Assembly: GCA_002105175.1 (NCBI GenBank)
Contig: MCGE01000026.1
Coordinates: 493,115-557,114, forward strand
Direction of reading: 5' to 3'
DNA: 64,000 nt
DNA from: Absidia repens
Lineage: Eukaryota > Mucoromycota > Mucoromycetes > Mucorales > Cunninghamellaceae
Within the stretch, counting starts at the first letter, position 1; each line of letters begins with the position of its first letter. Shown piece after piece: positions 11,990 through 24,100 of the stretch. The notes under the pieces were generated by a model, which saw only the letters and a program-made list of their open reading frames with translations, was not told where the DNA came from and did not search any database. The position numbers were made by a program, and so were the translations under genes.

Positions 11990-12655
11990 TGATTTTGTTA
12001 TTCTATAATGTGCCAGAGAATGTTTAATAGAACAGCGTATTTTCTTTGAAACATATTAGTAAATACTAAAAAGTAAGCTCGTGGCTCACTATAATGAACG
12101 TAGTATGAGAGGGGAGTATTGGAAAAGCTGAAGAATGGACAGCACTAATCTAAAGGGAACACTGTAAAAATGGACCCGATATACTATACAAGGTATGAGA
12201 AAAATTAATGACATATTTGATATTGAAACACAACAAAGGTCAACACAAATCTAAAGGGAGCGATGGTAGTAAAATAGGAATCTATTTCACACGACATGAG
12301 AGATACTAATGGGACCTTTTTCATTGAAGCAAATAAAAAAAGAGGCGTATTTTATTTAGTTGTCGATACAAACTATAGATAAACTAATATAAACTAAGCT
12401 AATGGAGGCTCTAAAAAGTTAACTAGCTATTACTGGTTCTAAATCCTAGATTCAAAATGAAAGGGTTTCCCCATGCATGTTGTAATCCCTGAGCTGAAAC
12501 CCCTTCTAGTTCTGACACTATTCTAAGTCCAATATAACCCCAAAGAAGTTGAATGGTGAAGAAAAAAAAGAAAAAAGAATTGAGTAAAAAGAAAAAGCAA
12601 AGAAAAGACAGAGCGAAAAAATAGAAATGGGTGAAAATAAACTACAACGCGGGCG
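11990..12655 (-). repeat. Dispersed GGGGAAACCC-core repeat, copy 4, long
   Basis: A long minus-oriented member with its core at 12453-12472. Read on the minus strand it runs from a GCGGG-rich edge through a pyrimidine tract, the core and ATTAGCTTAG, then into about 115-bp internal subrepeats (ACTAATCTAAAGGGA, GACATGAGA, TTCATTGAA). It ends about 180 bp upstream of the ING-family start codon, so it may contribute to that gene's upstream region. Confidence 0.8.
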
Positions 12656-12834
12656 GTATTTTTTTGGTGGCCTACCTCGATGAAAAATGTGGTTCTGACC
12701 AATTTTCTGATTTTGTTGGCGAGGAGTTTAAAATCATAATGTTTATTGTTTTTTTTCTCTTTGGTTTTGCGTTTCGTTATCTTTTACTTTTCCATAAAAC
12801 AAAACAAAACAAAACAAAAAATTGGTTTGTTGGC

Positions 12835-14048
12835 ATGGACATCTCTGATCTACAACAAGATAGTGGTCGATATCTTCAAGAATATATACAAAGTATGGAC
12901 TTGATAGACTAAGAAAAAAAAAAAAAAAAAAGAAAGTACAGAATATTTATCAAGGATATTTACCTTTCTTCATGTGTATCTTAGGTTTAGAAAATCTTCC
13001 GAGCGAAGTCAACTATCACTGGGCTGAAATACAAAACAGAGAAGACCAAGGCAAAAGTAAGCGAAAGAAAAGGTACAAAGGTACCCTTTAGTTATCAGTG
13101 GTATTAATCTATAGGATGATTAAATAGATTTAGAACGAAGAGTCCACACTCAACAACTTGATTTGACGAAACTTCATCGACAATGGTTTGCTCAAGAATT
13201 GGATAAAAGGGAAAAGATACTCAAACATGAAACGACGATCATCAAGCGGATACAGAGGGACTATGACAAACTGGAGGATTTATCAACAGAACGTATACAA
13301 CTGGCTGAAAATGCTCTTCGTTTGGTATGTATGGATAAAATGAAATTGAAAAAAATATCTGGGGAAACGTTGTCTGGTTACTAATCACTTGAATTTGATG
13401 ATAGGTGGATCGTCATTTGGAAAGATTGGGTCACGATCTCGATTTATTGGATAAGTCAAACCCCGAATATCAAGAACCTTTGGCCGTGAGCACCATGGAT
13501 ACCAAAAAACGTAAGTGCCACATTTATATATATATATATATATAGATGACAGGTGATGATCATTGAAAAATAGGGCACTCATGCTATATTATCATTAGAT
13601 GGCATCGATCAAAATCTTGCCCCAGAAGAAGAAGAAGAAGGAGAAGAGGAGGAAGAGGACGATGAAGAAGCTTACTTTGCGGCGATGATGGCCAATCGAC
13701 AAAAGAAAAGGAAGAAGAAGGAAGCAAGGGATGGAGAAGAACACACGGAAGAACCACTCTATTGCTATTGTCGACAAGTCTCTTATGGTGAAATGGTGGG
13801 ATGCGATGGCGAGGTAAGAAGGGTCAAAAGAATTTGATACTTGGGGGGAAAAAGAATGATGATGGGACTGACGAACGCGATTATATTTATATCAGAATTG
13901 TCCTTATGAATGGTTCCATATGGAATGTACTGGTTTGGACGCTCCACCCAAAGGTGCCTGGTATTGCGATGAATGTCAAGTAGAGGCTGGAAACTCTCGG
14001 AAATTGAAGAAAATGAAACGAAAGAAGGAATCTATGGCTGCCGCATAA
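12835..14048 (+). CDS. ING-family histone-mark reader with PHD finger
   Basis: Six exons join in frame: 12835-12892, 12985-13056, 13128-13324, 13405-13510, 13599-13813 and 13896-14048. They give 266 residues. The N-terminal ING domain starts GRYLQEYIQSLENLP and continues as a coiled coil to about residue 145. A very acidic Glu run and a Lys/Arg-rich nuclear signal follow. The C-terminal PHD finger begins YCYCRQVSYGEMVGCDGENC and continues with EWFHMECTGL and WYCDECQ, giving an intact Cys4-His-Cys3 zinc site, the Tyr and Gly-Glu-Met residues used to read H3K4me3, and Trp. ING proteins are subunits of NuA4/HBO1-type acetyltransferase or Sin3/Rpd3 deacetylase complexes; which one applies here is not shown. 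Intron 2 has an out-of-frame decoy acceptor at 13115. No polybasic ING1/2-type tail stands out. Confidence 0.95.
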
Positions 14049-14517
14049 GATAGGTTGGATATTTTTGCTGGTGATAGAAACCATAGTATTATTAGTCATA
14101 TTTTTTTTTTTTTAGTATTAATTAGTGTTTTGTTTTGTTTTCGTGTTAGTATTAGTATTAGTTTTAGTGTTAGGATTGTTATTAGTCTTATTGTATTATG
14201 TAGTATCCCTTTTTTATTATTTACCTTTGTACATATATCAAAATAAAAAAATATATTTATGCGTTTGCCTTGGAAAAAAAAAAAAAAGACTTCTAGTATT
14301 CATGTTTGAACTATAATCCCAACCGGAAGAAATCGTACACGTGAAAGGTGGTTGTTTCAATGATATTTAAAACAAACAAATTGATGTCTAGTGATGATGT
14401 TGATGCTGATCATGATATAGGACCACTTAGACAATAATAAAAAAAAAACCGAAGACATTAAGTAATTTAACTTTCCAGGAAAAGTTACCTATATTTCGGA
14501 ACTTTTCCCCAAAAGAT

Positions 14518-14525
14518 TATATAAG
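14518..14525 (+). promoter_or_regulatory. TATA-box candidate (TATATAAG)
   Basis: Lies 74 bp before the ATG at 14592 in otherwise non-coding sequence. Confidence 0.55.
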
Positions 14526-14591
14526 CATTGATTTCATCTCCAATCTTTTTATGACACCCTTGATTTTTTATATTCTCGATCTCCTGTTAAT

Positions 14592-15467
14592 ATGAAGGTG
14601 TTGATTTTTATTACGATTTGCTTGACGCTTTTTACGCTTGTACAATCTATCGAAGAAAATGAAGAAAACCAACGTAAATTTATACAAGAAGTAGCATGTT
14701 TTAGATATATGAACACAATTTAACGCCTTTTTGAACGATGTGATTGAATTTTATAGCACTTACAGTATATAAAACTGTGACAGCTCCTGCTAATACTGGT
14801 ATAATTACCATTTGGTAAAATTGTTAGCATGGCTATGAGCTAATGAATATCTCTGGTTTTCAATGTTATAGATAAATTACAAAGTCCTACCGCATCATCT
14901 GCTAGTGAGCAAGTCAAGCCTACTCTATCATTAGAGGCGGAAGACGAGTCCACTGCATCATCTACGCTGGAGAACAAATCCGCCGAACCATCCGTGAATG
15001 AAGAAAAGTCAATTCACTTGAATGATGGCGCAACTTCATCCCCAGTACCTGATACTGAAGTAGAAGTGGAAACGGAAGAAGAAGAAGAAGAAGAAAAAGA
15101 TGCCAACAAACCAATGAAACTGACACCGGAAGTGTCATCTGAAAAGGACGGCGCTTCAGATAAAGAATCATCTCTAGTATCAGAAGGCCCTTCAAAGTCT
15201 GTTTTATCTGGGTCGGCTTCAGCTTCTGCCTCGAAACAAATGTCGTCTTCTTCCTCTGCCAAGTCATATAACTCAGCCTTTTCCTTTAGCCCTATCACAT
15301 TAGCCCCTGAAAGCACAAAAGCTGCTGGTGCAAAAGCAACAGCACCTATAATGAATAAGGCATCAGCAAAAACAGGCACTGTAAAAACAGACAAGCATGT
15401 ATCATCCGGTTTCAAAGTAACTCCTTCCTCAAGTTTTATTCTCTTTGTCCTGGCTTTGATTTTATAA
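14592..15467 (+). CDS. Putative GPI-anchored Ser/Thr-rich surface protein
   Basis: Three exons (14592-14673, 14757-14798, 14872-15467) give 239 residues. The N-terminus MKVLIFITICLTLFTLVQS is a clear secretion signal with likely cleavage before IEENEEN. The mature part is rich in Ser, Thr, Ala and Glu, with an acidic run of about ten Glu near residue 90, typical of O-glycosylated cell-wall proteins. The C-terminus ends SSSFILFVLALIL with no charged residues after it, which fits a GPI-attachment signal with a small-residue omega site just upstream. No catalytic domain is visible, so a structural cell-wall or adhesion role is likely but inferred. Repetition of PS/SxE motifs suggests fast divergence. 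Confidence 0.82.
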
Positions 15468-15815
15468 CAACCTTACTCCACTTGCAACAATTTCATTTTT
15501 CTCCAACCTTCATGCCCACAAATCGCTCCGATTCCCTACACCACAAAAATACTTCCATGTACATGATATCTTTCACCTCTACATACAACATATACAATAC
15601 CCGCACTGTATCAATGGCATTGTCATGTTTGTAAACCCCGATGTATCACTAAAGTGGAAGGTACACTTTCCTTTTTTTTTTTTTTTTTTTAAAAGAAAAA
15701 AATAAAATCAACTTTTTTAATTGAATATTAACTAGAATAAAAAAGAGGATATACAAATAGAAAAATAACTAAATATTGGCGGGATAATCTAACCAGAGGG
15801 AGGGGGGATATAAAA

Positions 15816-16390
15816 CTAAACGAAGATCAATTTTTGGAACGAGTGTCGGGGGTGAAGAATATGTTGTGACGCGGGGAAGGTTTCCATTTCATTTTGAACA
15901 TCGATAATTCCACAGATTTGGACAAGTTCTTGTCGTTTTCCCATTATAGACTGAACTTCGATGGCCAGGTTTAACATGGAATGTTATAGTAAAAAAAGGT
16001 GGTCATGATAAAATAATTTAGTCAATAATGTACAACAGCGGAAGAGAAACTCAGCATCCACCAATGAAATATTCTTCATGATACTTTTTCTTACCTAGTG
16101 TTTGAATGAGACTTGAGAGGATTTTTTACAACCTTAGTATACCGCATGGCACCAGGTATTGTATAGAACTTTGGCGTTACTAGCATGCAGATGGAAGGAC
16201 TGCTGGGCAATGTTCTGCATGTTGCCTGAGACAAAGGAATCAAACGAGGGGCGATTCGTGTGGTTCATGTATTGGGCGAGATCTATATTGAATAAAACCG
16301 TTTTAGTAGATATTCTTTTCGGGGCAGGGGTTTAATAAGGGATGCTTTACTGTTGTTTCCACTATAGTATTCATCGTCGTTATCCTCCAT
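15816..16390 (-). CDS. Small multi-exon gene of unknown function, splicing partly unresolved
   Basis: Exon 1 (16390-16351) encodes MEDNDDEYYSGNN. A GTAAAG...ATAG intron leads to exon 2 (16282-16143), encoding LAQYMNHTNRPSFDSFVSGN and continuing through IAQQSFHLHASNAK to WCHA. The last exon covers roughly 15977-15816 and encodes NLAIEVQSIMGKRQELVQI, IIDVQNEMETFPASQ and a TAG stop. The two parts do not connect by a canonical acceptor: the 15978-16142 interval contains open codons (VDAEFLFRCCTLLTK) ending in a stop beside an A7 run, which could mean a missed small exon or a frameshift. The helical, charged composition suggests a subunit of a larger assembly. I do not recognise the family. It diverges from HFM1 with 591 bp between starts. 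Confidence 0.55.
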
Positions 16391-16981
16391 TGTCGAGAAG
16401 TTTATTGGCCGTTCCACAAAGAAAAAAAAAAGAAGCAGGGAAAAGAAAAAGTTTGTTCACCGCTGCGAGATTTGACCTTTTGCGTTTTTGAGAAAATTCC
16501 GCTCCCGCAGGTTTTTTCTTTAGCTTTCTATCTCTTTACTATGGGACGATCAGAAATCTGTTGGTTGTCTAACCCCCACCAAATCTTTTACTGATGTTGT
16601 CTTTGGTTTTCTCAATGGATGTAAAGTCATCAGGTACGGGCTTAAATTTAGTTCGTGTTTACTGGATGATGTCTCTAACGCGAATCTCTCTCATTTAGAT
16701 AAACAAAATCCCATCGTTTGATCTCTGGCGAATCGCCTTCCTCCTCTCTTTACCACGGTAGATTCTCTCTCTACCAAAGGCGGTCAATGATCAAATAGTC
16801 TCCCCAATCCCCTAACTAGTTATATGCACACATCCTTCCTACCATTCCATTAGTTTTTTCCGTTTTATCAATAAAGATATTTTCTAAAATAAAATCGCCA
16901 TCGGGCTTTCAAATATTTAACCATTTGCATGAACGGAACTGAATTCCCTTTTCTTCTTCTTTTCCAATAATCATTAAAAAA

Positions 16982-19900
16982 ATGTGGACATCATCTGAAC
17001 AGCAATATACAAATTCACAAACAAATGGCTGGTTAGAAGAAGAAGAGGCTTTTTTGGATCAATTTACATCTAAACAGCAGGTAAAGAATACTTCGACAGT
17101 AATTGATAGGAAGACTCAAGTTATCTTCTTTTTTTTTCTTTCTTAGGAGTCAACAAATGCTTATACGGTACAATCAATTGAAGGGATAACTCCCACCAAT
17201 AGGTCTTTCAACTATTGCTCAACCAAAACATTTTTACCACCAAACCCTGACTACGGCCATCAGACAGCCAACACATCTTCACCACTAGCATCAACAAGCA
17301 GCAACCATCTTCGCTCTGTAATGGAAATACGTATGTCATACTCTTCCTTTCTTTTTCCCTTAAGAAACAGAAACGTGCTCATTATTATGATTCACGTAGC
17401 CAAGGAATACCAGCCCATCTTTAAATACTCGTACTTTAATCGAATGCAATCAGAAGCAATGGATCAAGTAAGTGTCGATAAAAAAAAAAACGGAAAAAAA
17501 AGGCACGACTTCTTTTAATGAAATTGTATAGCTTCTCCATAGTAATGAAAACATAGTGGTATCAGCACCTACTGGAACAGGGAAAACTGTATTGCTAGAA
17601 ATGGCCATGATCCGTTGCCTATTGGTATATCAAACACAACAAAACTATCAACAAGGAAGCATCAAGATGATATATATGGCACCCACAAAAAGTCTATGTG
17701 CGGAAAAAGTCGCGCATTGGAAGAACTCTTTTGGACCCTTGGGGATCGTATGTAAGTCATTAGATTGTAATATAATCAGTAGATGCATATATGAATACCT
17801 CTATTTTTTTTTTCAAACCTGTTAGGTGAAGAATTTACAGGGGATTCGGATTATGCAACTATCGACTCAATCAAGAACAGTAATATCATGTAAGCGGAAA
17901 ATATATCGACTGTAAAGCGGTGCAAATCTAATCCATTTATATTTAGTGTGACAACTCCTGAAAAGTGGGATTCTATGACAAGAAGATGGATTGATCATAG
18001 ACGTCTCGTAGAGATGATCAAGCTACTGATGGTACGGTGCAGCAACAAAAAAACTGAAAAACCATGAAAATCAACGTTTGGTTCACAGACTGTTTTTTTT
18101 TTTGTTTTGTTTTATAGATTGATGAAATTCATATACTCAAAGAAACACGTGGTGCTACACTAGAAGTATGTGTTAGTCGTATGAAGGTACGTCCTTTATT
18201 CGGTAAAAGAATAGTGTGTTAAGAATTGGATTCATTTTTCCTTTTTCTTTTTTGAATAGGCAATGGATCATGGTATGCGTATTGTTGCTGTTTCAGCTAC
18301 TATTCCAAACTTACAAGACATTACTACATGGTTAAATGCCTCAGGTAATTTACTATTCGACAAAAAAAAAAAAAAGGAATGACTACTGGTGCTTACACAC
18401 GGTTTTGACATATAGCCTTGACGTTCTCTGAAGAGTACCGACCTATCTTCTTGGAACGCTATGTTTATGGTTACCCTTCACGAGGCACAAATAGTTATGC
18501 TTTTGAAAAATCTTTGGATTGGAAGTAGGCACCAAATATATGTATATCAAATCATATGCTCATTATCGTTGGGGGTGGGGGCCCTGTATAGGCTTCTGGA
18601 TATTATCGTGAAACATGGTGATAACAAGTCGGTTCTGATTGTAAGATGTCAAATTATGGAATATATCGAAGCAAGTATTAAATCGATATACCTTCTTTTT
18701 TTTTTTTTACTAGTTTTGCTCCACTCGTACAGCCACACAATCCGCCTGCGATACACTCTTGAAGTTGATGGACAGAAAAAATATCACGCTAAAGTACGAA
18801 AAGAAAACATTTTGCATGAAACCAACAACGAACTAATTTCTTTTCAATAGGTTACCAAATGATAATGTAGAATTGAAAAACAAAAAGCTATACGGTTTTG
18901 TACAGCGTGGAATTGGGTTTCATCATGGTAAACAAAAATAAAGAAGAATGATACAAACATTGATTAATACTATGTCTTAGCTGGATTGGATAGCACGGAT
19001 CGCCATGTGGTGGAGCAACTGTTTTTGAGCCGAAAAATTGGGATTGTCGGTAAGTCAGAATTCATGTACATAATAAATAATCACAATCACCAACAGTGCT
19101 TTTTGACTTTTTAGCAACAACTTCTACCCTCGCTGTTGGTGTAAGTATGGTACTAGTATCGCGTAATCAATGATATATACTTATCTTTTTTTAAATTCCT
19201 AGGTCAATCTACCTGCTCATCTGGTTATCATAAAGTCTACTAAAGGTATGACTATATTTTTTCTTTAGGATGTATTTGTATATCGTTCGACTTTTCCATA
19301 AATTGATTTTATTTAGGTTATCAAAATGGTGGACTCGAAGAATATTCTGATATTGATATACTTCAAATGATCGGTCGCGCTGGGCGCCCTGGATTGGATA
19401 CATCTGGCTGCGCTGTGATCATGACCACATCCGACATGGAACACAAATTCAAATCACTAATATCGTGTCAATCTGTTATTGAAAGCAGGTAATGAAAAAA
19501 AAAGATATACTATTCTTAAATATTATTTGCTAACATGAAATATATATTCAACTGACAGCCTCCATCGAAATCTGACTGAACACTTGATGTCTGAAATATG
19601 TATTGGAACTGTTGTTGATATGGATTCAAGTACTAAATGGTTAGGATCTACCTTTCTCTACGTTCGAGTCAAGCAAAATTCATACTATTATCAGCAACTT
19701 TATAACGATGAATCATTAACAAAGAATCCCAATCAAGTCATGAAAGGTAAACCGATTCATCTTCTAATTTTTTATTTTTGATATTCAATTCCCTTTCCCT
19801 TTTTTTTTTTTTTTTTTAGACATCTGCTTAAAGGATATGAAACTTCTTATTGACCACAACTTGGTGTCCGTATTTGGTGAAGGTTACAATGCCAAATATG

Positions 19901-22727
19901 AACCAACATGTAAGTAATCGCGACAGTCCCTCTTTTTTCTCGTCTCCCTCATCGCAAATTCTCACTCCATTTTTCTTTGATTTGTATGTCTTTCGGCGAA
20001 TATCTAGTTTATGGATCGACAATGGACCGATACTATGTACAATTCAAGACCATGGTCAAAATCATGCAAAGCAAAAACTGGTGCTCAATTAAAGATGTGG
20101 TAAAAAAAAAAATAACTTGTGCGTACTTTACTTTAGTATTCTGACACGCGTCTTTTTTTTTTTTTAAGCTGGAGTTGGTTAGTCAATCTGAAGAATTTGA
20201 AACGTACAGATACAATGCTCATGAAAAAACTATTCTCAATGACTTGCGGTCCAACGCTGATATTCGATTTCCGTTGAAAAACAAGGTGTCTGATGTGTCT
20301 GACAAGGTATACGTTATGATTCAGGTAAGCTTAAGCAAAATACTAATAAAAATAAAAACTGCATATACCGATTGAATCATTTTTTTTTACCTCATCATTA
20401 GTGCGTTTTAGGCGAGATTAGCTTATATCATCCGCTGATTGGAAACCTAATGAATACAGCAAGTCATATGATATTACAGAAAGCTTGTCGAATTACAAAA
20501 TGCAAGTATATCAATGTGACATCGTTTGCCAAGGCAGCTACTTACGCATAATGTTTCTTTGATTCAGGTATTATTGATTGCTCGGCCTACGAAAAAGATG
20601 CTATTAAGCTGAAACATTCTTTGGATCTTTATCGGTGTATGCAAGCCAAGATGTGGTCTACTTCTCCCTTTATACTCAAGCAAATCGATGGTATCGGAAT
20701 CCAGATCGCAAAAAGTCTCTCACAAAGAAACATTTCTAGTTTTGAACAACTCCGTGATTGTGATCCTGGCCAACTTGAAATGGTAAAGTAATATACGAAA
20801 AAAAAAGGCATGACAATTATAGATGAGCCTTGACTTGATTTGTATAAAAAATAGATTCTGCACCGAAATCCCCCATTTGGCACAAAGGTAAGTGAAAAAA
20901 AAAAGCCAAATTTGTTTGACCGATATGACGAAGATTCTCACTTTCTGTCTAGATCCATAGCTCATTGTCATTTCTTCCCCAATATTATCTGGATTTGAAA
21001 CAAAAGCCAAAGCAGAAATATCAAAGTCAGCCCATCATCTCCTTGTCTGTCTCCATTGGTATCACTACCCCTCTAAAAAGCGGATCTCAAAAGTTTAGAA
21101 AAGGCTTTTTTACTATACTATGGATAGAAACAAGTGATCATGATCTAGTGGATTTTCGTCGGATTAAGTAAACCACCATTACTTCCCCCATCCCTCATAA
21201 TTGAGTCTGACTTTTTTTTTTTTTTTTTTTGTAGAACGGAAAATCTATCAAAACGTCACTCAGAATTGAACTTTGATGTGAAAGTAACATCCCCTTCAAT
21301 GACGGTGATTTGTCACTTACAAAGTGAAGACTATGGTAAAGGGTTGTATGGATGGGTGTCAGCCTACCGCGAAAATTTTGTTATTGACCTCTCCTTTTTT
21401 TTTTTTTTTTATGTATTTAGTGGGTCTCGACGTCATGAAGCAGTTGAAGCCTAATGTAGATCCCACTCAATTTATCACTCTCACCGATCCCATAGCACAC
21501 AGTACACCAGCACCACCTTTGATACCCGTGACACTGCAACCTACCATCACAACAGAACAAAACAGCGATGCAATGAAAAACGACAAAAACGCTTCTTTGG
21601 ATACATGGATTGATGCTTTGGAGGATATTGACGACAGCAAGACAATAAAAGGTAAATACTCTTCGATTAAAGAAAATAGGAATGTGAATAATATCATCTA
21701 TGTATCATCCACAAATTTAGTTTGCTTTATGTTAGCTGAACCGTCGACACCACGTTTGAAGAAGAAATCGACCAGATCAAAGAAAACAGACAATGAGCCA
21801 TGCAAACATCATTGTAAGGACAAACAAAGGTAATTGAATAAATTGAATTGGGATAAATAGGATGGCAATGGCAATAAAATGGAACACTGATCATTATTTT
21901 ATATCTTTTGATTCAATAGCTGTAAACACCAATGCTGCAAACGTGCGACACCTTTGGAAGACAATCGAATTACATCTTATCCTGAATTTAGCCGCTCATT
22001 CAACAATAACAGCACCTCGCCGAGTAACAAACAAATCAGCACCAGCTCGCCCACTGACAGCAGTAACCGCATCATCAAGTCAGGTAGCAGCGGTAATGGA
22101 AATTGCATGAAGACTCAAACTCCGTCACACCAACCCATACCACCACCACCACCAGAACACGTCTCGCACACGATGACGAACAGAAACCATGGCGATGATG
22201 ACAATTTCCTTGATCATACTCTTCTGAACTCACGTGGCTTCGCCCATACATCCTTATCACCCTCATCAGTATCTATGAAAATTGAAGATGAGGACACTTG
22301 GGACATCACCGACACTAGTATGGACGACGTTCTCTGCAATATGACTATCACCGCCGAAAAAAACCAACAAGAGGAACACATGCATGGTGACAACGATTGC
22401 AGTATGTTTGGAGATCTCGATATGGATATGGAGAATGAACCGCTTCAAGACTACTTTCTTTGTTCGACAGCTACAAGTGATGCTCCTTCATGCGATTTGA
22501 TCTGGGCCGACTTGGAACAAGCGATCTATGATGCGGACAAGAGGTATCATGGTGATGGTGCAATCCAAATGGATACGAATGGAAATGATGATGGTGACAT
22601 CTTTGACTTGGAGGACACTGAATCCATCATTGGACACGACGCTCAAACCTCGTTTCAAGAAAATGCGACTCGACTTCCCAATCTCATCAAGTGGATAAAT
22701 GATCATGTTGAAACCATAGTAGAATAG
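16982..22727 (+). CDS. HFM1: HFM1/MER3 meiotic DNA helicase
   Basis: About 28 exons separated by 50-100 bp introns encode roughly 1,280 residues. Motifs in order: EYQPIFKYSYFNRMQSEA (Q-like region); SAPTGTGKT (Walker A, 17559-17588); YMAPTKSLCAEK; TTPEKWDSMTRR; DEIH (18121-18132), the DExH box; VSATIPN; FCSTRTATQSA; GIGFHHAGLD; TTSTLAVGVNLPAHLV; and QMIGRAGRPGLD. A winged-helix and Sec63 domain follow, with ILHRNPPFGTK as in HFM1. After it come VGLDVMKQL and a Cys/His cluster (PCKHHCKDKQRCKHQCC) matching the zinc-binding tail of animal HFM1. The last 230 residues are acidic and disordered. HFM1/MER3 unwinds and stabilises recombination intermediates to promote interfering crossovers in meiosis. 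All core motifs look intact. Confidence 0.95.
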
Positions 22728-22732
22728 CTTAT

Positions 22733-22735
<3 letters not shown>

Positions 22736-22781
<46 letters not shown>
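22736..22781. repeat. Poly(T) run of 46
   Basis: The longest homopolymer in the window. It begins 8 bp after the HFM1 stop codon, inside the predicted 3' UTR. Confidence 0.95.
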
Positions 22782-22783
<2 letters not shown>

Positions 22784-23329
22784 CTCGTTTAGTTATATAC
22801 ATGGTGCAATCAAATAAAAAGACTGTTTTTATACATTGAATATATTGATATTTGTAAAGGTCAACAAAGATGTGGGATCATATGGAATAATAAAGAAAAA
22901 AAAAAGGGTCTTATGGGTTATTACTCCATTTCAGATGGGCCCGAAATTTTTCAGATGAGTGAATTGAATGTTCAAGGTGTGATGAAGTTATGTCGCAATT
23001 TCATGCAATCTATTTTGACATACAAACATAAAAATAAAAAGAGAGAAATACAGGTTACAATCAGCTATATAGAGTGGAGTGGAATAGTCTAGACTAGTGT
23101 CGCATTGTGTAGCTTAGTATTTTCCATTATATTCATAAAACCCATTTGACATTGAATATGACCTTTTACAAATTAAGGGTATGAAATATATAAAGGGGTA
23201 TGAAAACACGTAAAGGATAGTGGAGAGACAAAGAGCTGGTTAGCATGCTATATAGTATACAATTGAAAAATAAAGAAATTCAATCTAGTGGTCAGCATGG
23301 ATTTGAATTAATGGTCAAAAGTAAAAAGG

Positions 23330-23720
23330 GTATAGTTTATTGAAAATCACAACATGGGGAATGGTCAACACTAATCTAAATGGCTGACCTGGCAAATGTA
23401 TGAAGGAATCTACTGCTGAAGAATAACTAATATAATCATATTATAGAGTCTAATGATAAAAAAGACAAGACATACTTTATTCGATCTAGAGATAAACTAA
23501 GACAACTAAAACCAAGCTAAGCTAAACTAATGGCGGTTTCATGACACGCATCTTTTTTTTGAGATGATATCCTAATCTATTGGCGATTTCAAATCCTACA
23601 TTCAAAATGAAAGGGTTTCCCCATACACTTTGTCATGCCCTTTTTAAAAGCGTTAAAATCTAATTAAAATCCCACTCCATGATCACCAGACCTTAGGAGG
23701 TACATCAATGTGGAAAGAAA
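23330..23720 (-). repeat. Dispersed GGGGAAACCC-core repeat, copy 5
   Basis: Core at 23603-23622 on the minus strand. The tail (TTAGTTTAGCTTAGCTTGG on the minus strand) and the GGTCAACACTAATCTAAA subrepeat are present. The flanks at 22,800-23,330 and 23,720-24,100 carry weak similarity and A-runs but no gene. Confidence 0.75.
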
Positions 23721-24100
23721 AAGGAACGAAAAATAATAAAAATAGCAAGCACCACCTTAATTCATTCAATTGAAATCCCGCCTCTTTGCATTGAAGATAA
23801 ATATTGGCTGGCAGGTCACAGTTTTTCCAGAGTGCCATGTTTTCATTCTCCAAAAGAAGAAGAAAAACCAAAATTACAAAATCAAACAAAGGCAAAAGTA
23901 TATCTGATGGAGACAGTAAAATGGTCTTTATTCAAAAAAAAAAAAAAAAGGGAGAGGATTTACTATATCTATAGAATAGGGGACAGTATATACATATATA
24001 TATATTGTGCATGAAAGGGGCTACTATAAATATATCATCTGTCATATCCAGGGACCGATCAGTCATCCTAAAGAAAAAGGGTCGATGATATTAGTGTCTA

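Noticed and set aside
12631..12834. In-frame N-terminal extension of the ING-family gene
   Set aside because: It would add 68 residues of hydrophobic and Lys/Thr repeat sequence ahead of the conserved ING start; the ATG at 12835 fits the family.
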